Assembly (NCBI GenBank): GCA_927911515.1
Contig: CAKMQH010000043.1
Location: 1-13,254 of the forward strand
Length of the DNA stretch: 13,254 nt
Source of the DNA: an uncultured Neisseria sp.
GTDB lineage: Bacteria; Pseudomonadota; Gammaproteobacteria; Burkholderiales; Neisseriaceae
Direction: 5' to 3'
Below, one piece after another: positions 12,239 through 13,254 of this stretch. A program made the translations under genes and the position numbers. How positions within the stretch are numbered: position 1 is the stretch's first letter; each line of letters opens with the position of its first letter. The notes beneath the pieces are model-generated. The model did not search any database and was not told where the DNA came from. It saw nothing but the letters and a program-made list of their open reading frames with translations.

Positions 12239-13177
12239 ATGCTCCGACTTACCGACATCTGCAAACGCTTCGACAGCAAAACCGTCGCCGACCGCATCAG
12301 CCTGACCGTGTCCGCAGGCGAAACCCTCGCCGTCCTCGGACGCTCCGGCTGCGGCAAATCCACCCTGCTCAAAATCATCGCAGGCATCGTCAAACCCGAC
12401 AGCGGCGAAGTCTGGCTGGACGGGCAGAACATCACCGCCGTCCCGCCCGAAAAACGCAACGTCTCGCTGATGTTCCAAGACTACGCCCTGTTCCCGCACC
12501 TGACCGCCCAAGAAAACGTCGGTTTCGGACTCAAAATGCGCCGCCTGCCCAAAGCCGAAATCGAAGCACAAACCATGCAGGCGCTGCGCGACATCGGTTT
12601 GGAAAACGAAGCCCGCCGCAAACCCGGCAGCCTCTCCGGCGGCGAACAGCAACGCCTCGCCCTCGCCCGCGCCCTGATTATCAAACCGTCCCTGCTCCTC
12701 TTGGACGAAGCCTTCTCCAGCCTCGACACCCACCTGCGCCACACCCTCTACCGCCTGACCGACGAGAGCATCCGCCGTCAAAACATCCCCGCCGTCCTCG
12801 TGACCCATTCGCCCGAAGAAGCCGCCGCGCTGGCAGACCATATCGCCCTCATGCACGAAGGGCGCATCCTCCAATACGGTACGCCCGCCGAACTCTTCCG
12901 CCGCCCCGCCAACGCCCAAGCCGCCCGCCTGCTCGGGCTGCCCAACACCGACGAGACGCGCCACATCCCTACGCACGCCATCCGCCCCGACCCGCAAGGC
13001 ACACCCTGCCGCATCCTGTCCCTCACCCCCCTGCCCGACAGCCTGCGCCTGACTTTCGCCCATCCCGAATACGGCGAACTGACCACCCTGTTACCCGCCG
13101 GACACTTACCTGTCGGCGATACCGTGCCGATACATATCGATAAAGAACAAATCGTTTGGTTTGAACCATCAAGATGA
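12239..13177 (+). CDS. ABC transporter ATPase of the PotA/FbpC/ThiQ type, no permease beside it
   Basis: 312 residues. The nucleotide-binding domain (1 to about 235) is complete: Walker A GRSGCGKST (34-42), Q-loop Q80 in FQDYALFPHLTAQENVGFGL, signature LSGGE (132-136), Walker B LLLLDE (152-157), D-loop SSLD, H-loop H190. The residue after the Walker B glutamate is Ala (DEAFSSLD), where Pro is usual. The last 75 residues resemble the small regulatory (TOBE-like) end of importers for spermidine, ferric iron, sulfate or thiamine. It lies 66 bp after the Nudix gene and is followed by a terminator, so partner membrane proteins must be elsewhere. It does not match recalled neisserial FbpC closely. 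A thiamine-related importer would suit the Nudix neighbour, but this is a guess. Confidence 0.88.
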   Translation: MLRLTDICKRFDSKTVADRISLTVSAGETLAVLGRSGCGKSTLLKIIAGIVKPDSGEVWLDGQNITAVPPEKRNVSLMFQDYALFPHLTAQENVGFGLKMRRLPKAEIEAQTMQALRDIGLENEARRKPGSLSGGEQQRLALARALIIKPSLLLLDEAFSSLDTHLRHTLYRLTDESIRRQNIPAVLVTHSPEEAAALADHIALMHEGRILQYGTPAELFRRPANAQAARLLGLPNTDETRHIPTHAIRPDPQGTPCRILSLTPLPDSLRLTFAHPEYGELTTLLPAGHLPVGDTVPIHIDKEQIVWFEPSR

Positions 13178-13220
13178 TGTTTTGTGTCCCGCCTGTCTGT
13201 TGATACATTGGGCAAATTAA

Positions 13221-13254
13221 AAAAAGGTCGTCTGAAAATTTTCAGAGACCTTTT
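13221..13254. terminator. Asymmetric DUS terminator after the ABC ATPase
   Basis: AAAAAGGTCGTCTGAAAA (13221-13238) pairs with TTTTCAGAGACCTTTT (13239-13254). The left arm is an intact uptake sequence and the right arm lacks one base. There is no spacer, so the A/T bases at the top must form the loop. Four T residues reach the window edge. It closes the Nudix-ATPase unit 43 bases after the stop. Confidence 0.85.

Noticed and set aside
12140..13143. Long open frames overlapping the ABC ATPase on both strands (about 331 and 307 codons)
   Set aside because: Composition is extreme (Arg/Pro- or Gly/Ala-rich), as expected for other frames of GC-rich DNA. The overlapping ATPase has every motif of its family.
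12239..13177. Naming the ATPase FbpC
   Set aside because: The recalled neisserial FbpC sequence differs clearly, and no fbpA or fbpB is adjacent.

Overview
The window comes from a commensal Neisseria. The clearest marker is the DNA uptake sequence (DUS): the 10-mer GTCGTCTGAA occurs 18 times in 13.25 kb, and 12 of these are the 12-mer AGGTCGTCTGAA. From memory, that dialect belongs to the N. mucosa / N. sicca / N. macacae / N. subflava side of the genus; N. meningitidis and N. gonorrhoeae use ATGCCGTCTGAA. A complete 106-bp Correia element, the end of a second one at the left edge, and a comP gene agree with this.

Layout. (1) 1-5007, plus strand: an iron/siderophore-type ABC importer. It has a Fur-box-like palindrome, a periplasmic binding protein (PBP1), a 523-bp repeat-rich gap with no gene, a FecCD permease, a second and paralogous binding protein (PBP2) with an unusual C-terminal tail, and a FecE-type ATPase. 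(2) 5040-5660: another copy of the gap repeat, then a pseudoazurin-like copper protein whose signal peptide is one base out of frame. (3) 5683-7804: a LysR regulator divergent from a DoxX membrane protein and a nitroreductase; the nitroreductase carries a one-base deletion. (4) 7876-11135, minus strand: comP (the minor pilin that binds DUS during transformation), then the housekeeping genes rlmH, rsfS and nadD, with a Correia element between rlmH and rsfS, then a beta-carbonic anhydrase. (5) 11295-13254, plus strand: a Nudix hydrolase with a DUF4743-type N-terminus, also broken by one missing base, and a PotA/FbpC/ThiQ-type ABC ATPase with no permease beside it, ending at a DUS terminator.

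How the parts relate. The two binding proteins, the permease and the ATPase make a complete periplasm-to-cytoplasm importer for an iron chelate; the outer-membrane receptor is not in the window. LysR, DoxX and nitroreductase look like one redox-stress unit. nadD-rsfS-rlmH is a common bacterial housekeeping cluster. ComP and the dense DUS are the two halves of the species-specific DNA uptake system.

Two cautions apply. Three genes each need exactly one base added to a short run (A, T, G) to restore a normal protein, so base-calling error is as likely as real decay. No database search was possible: family names rest on motifs and recalled sequences.
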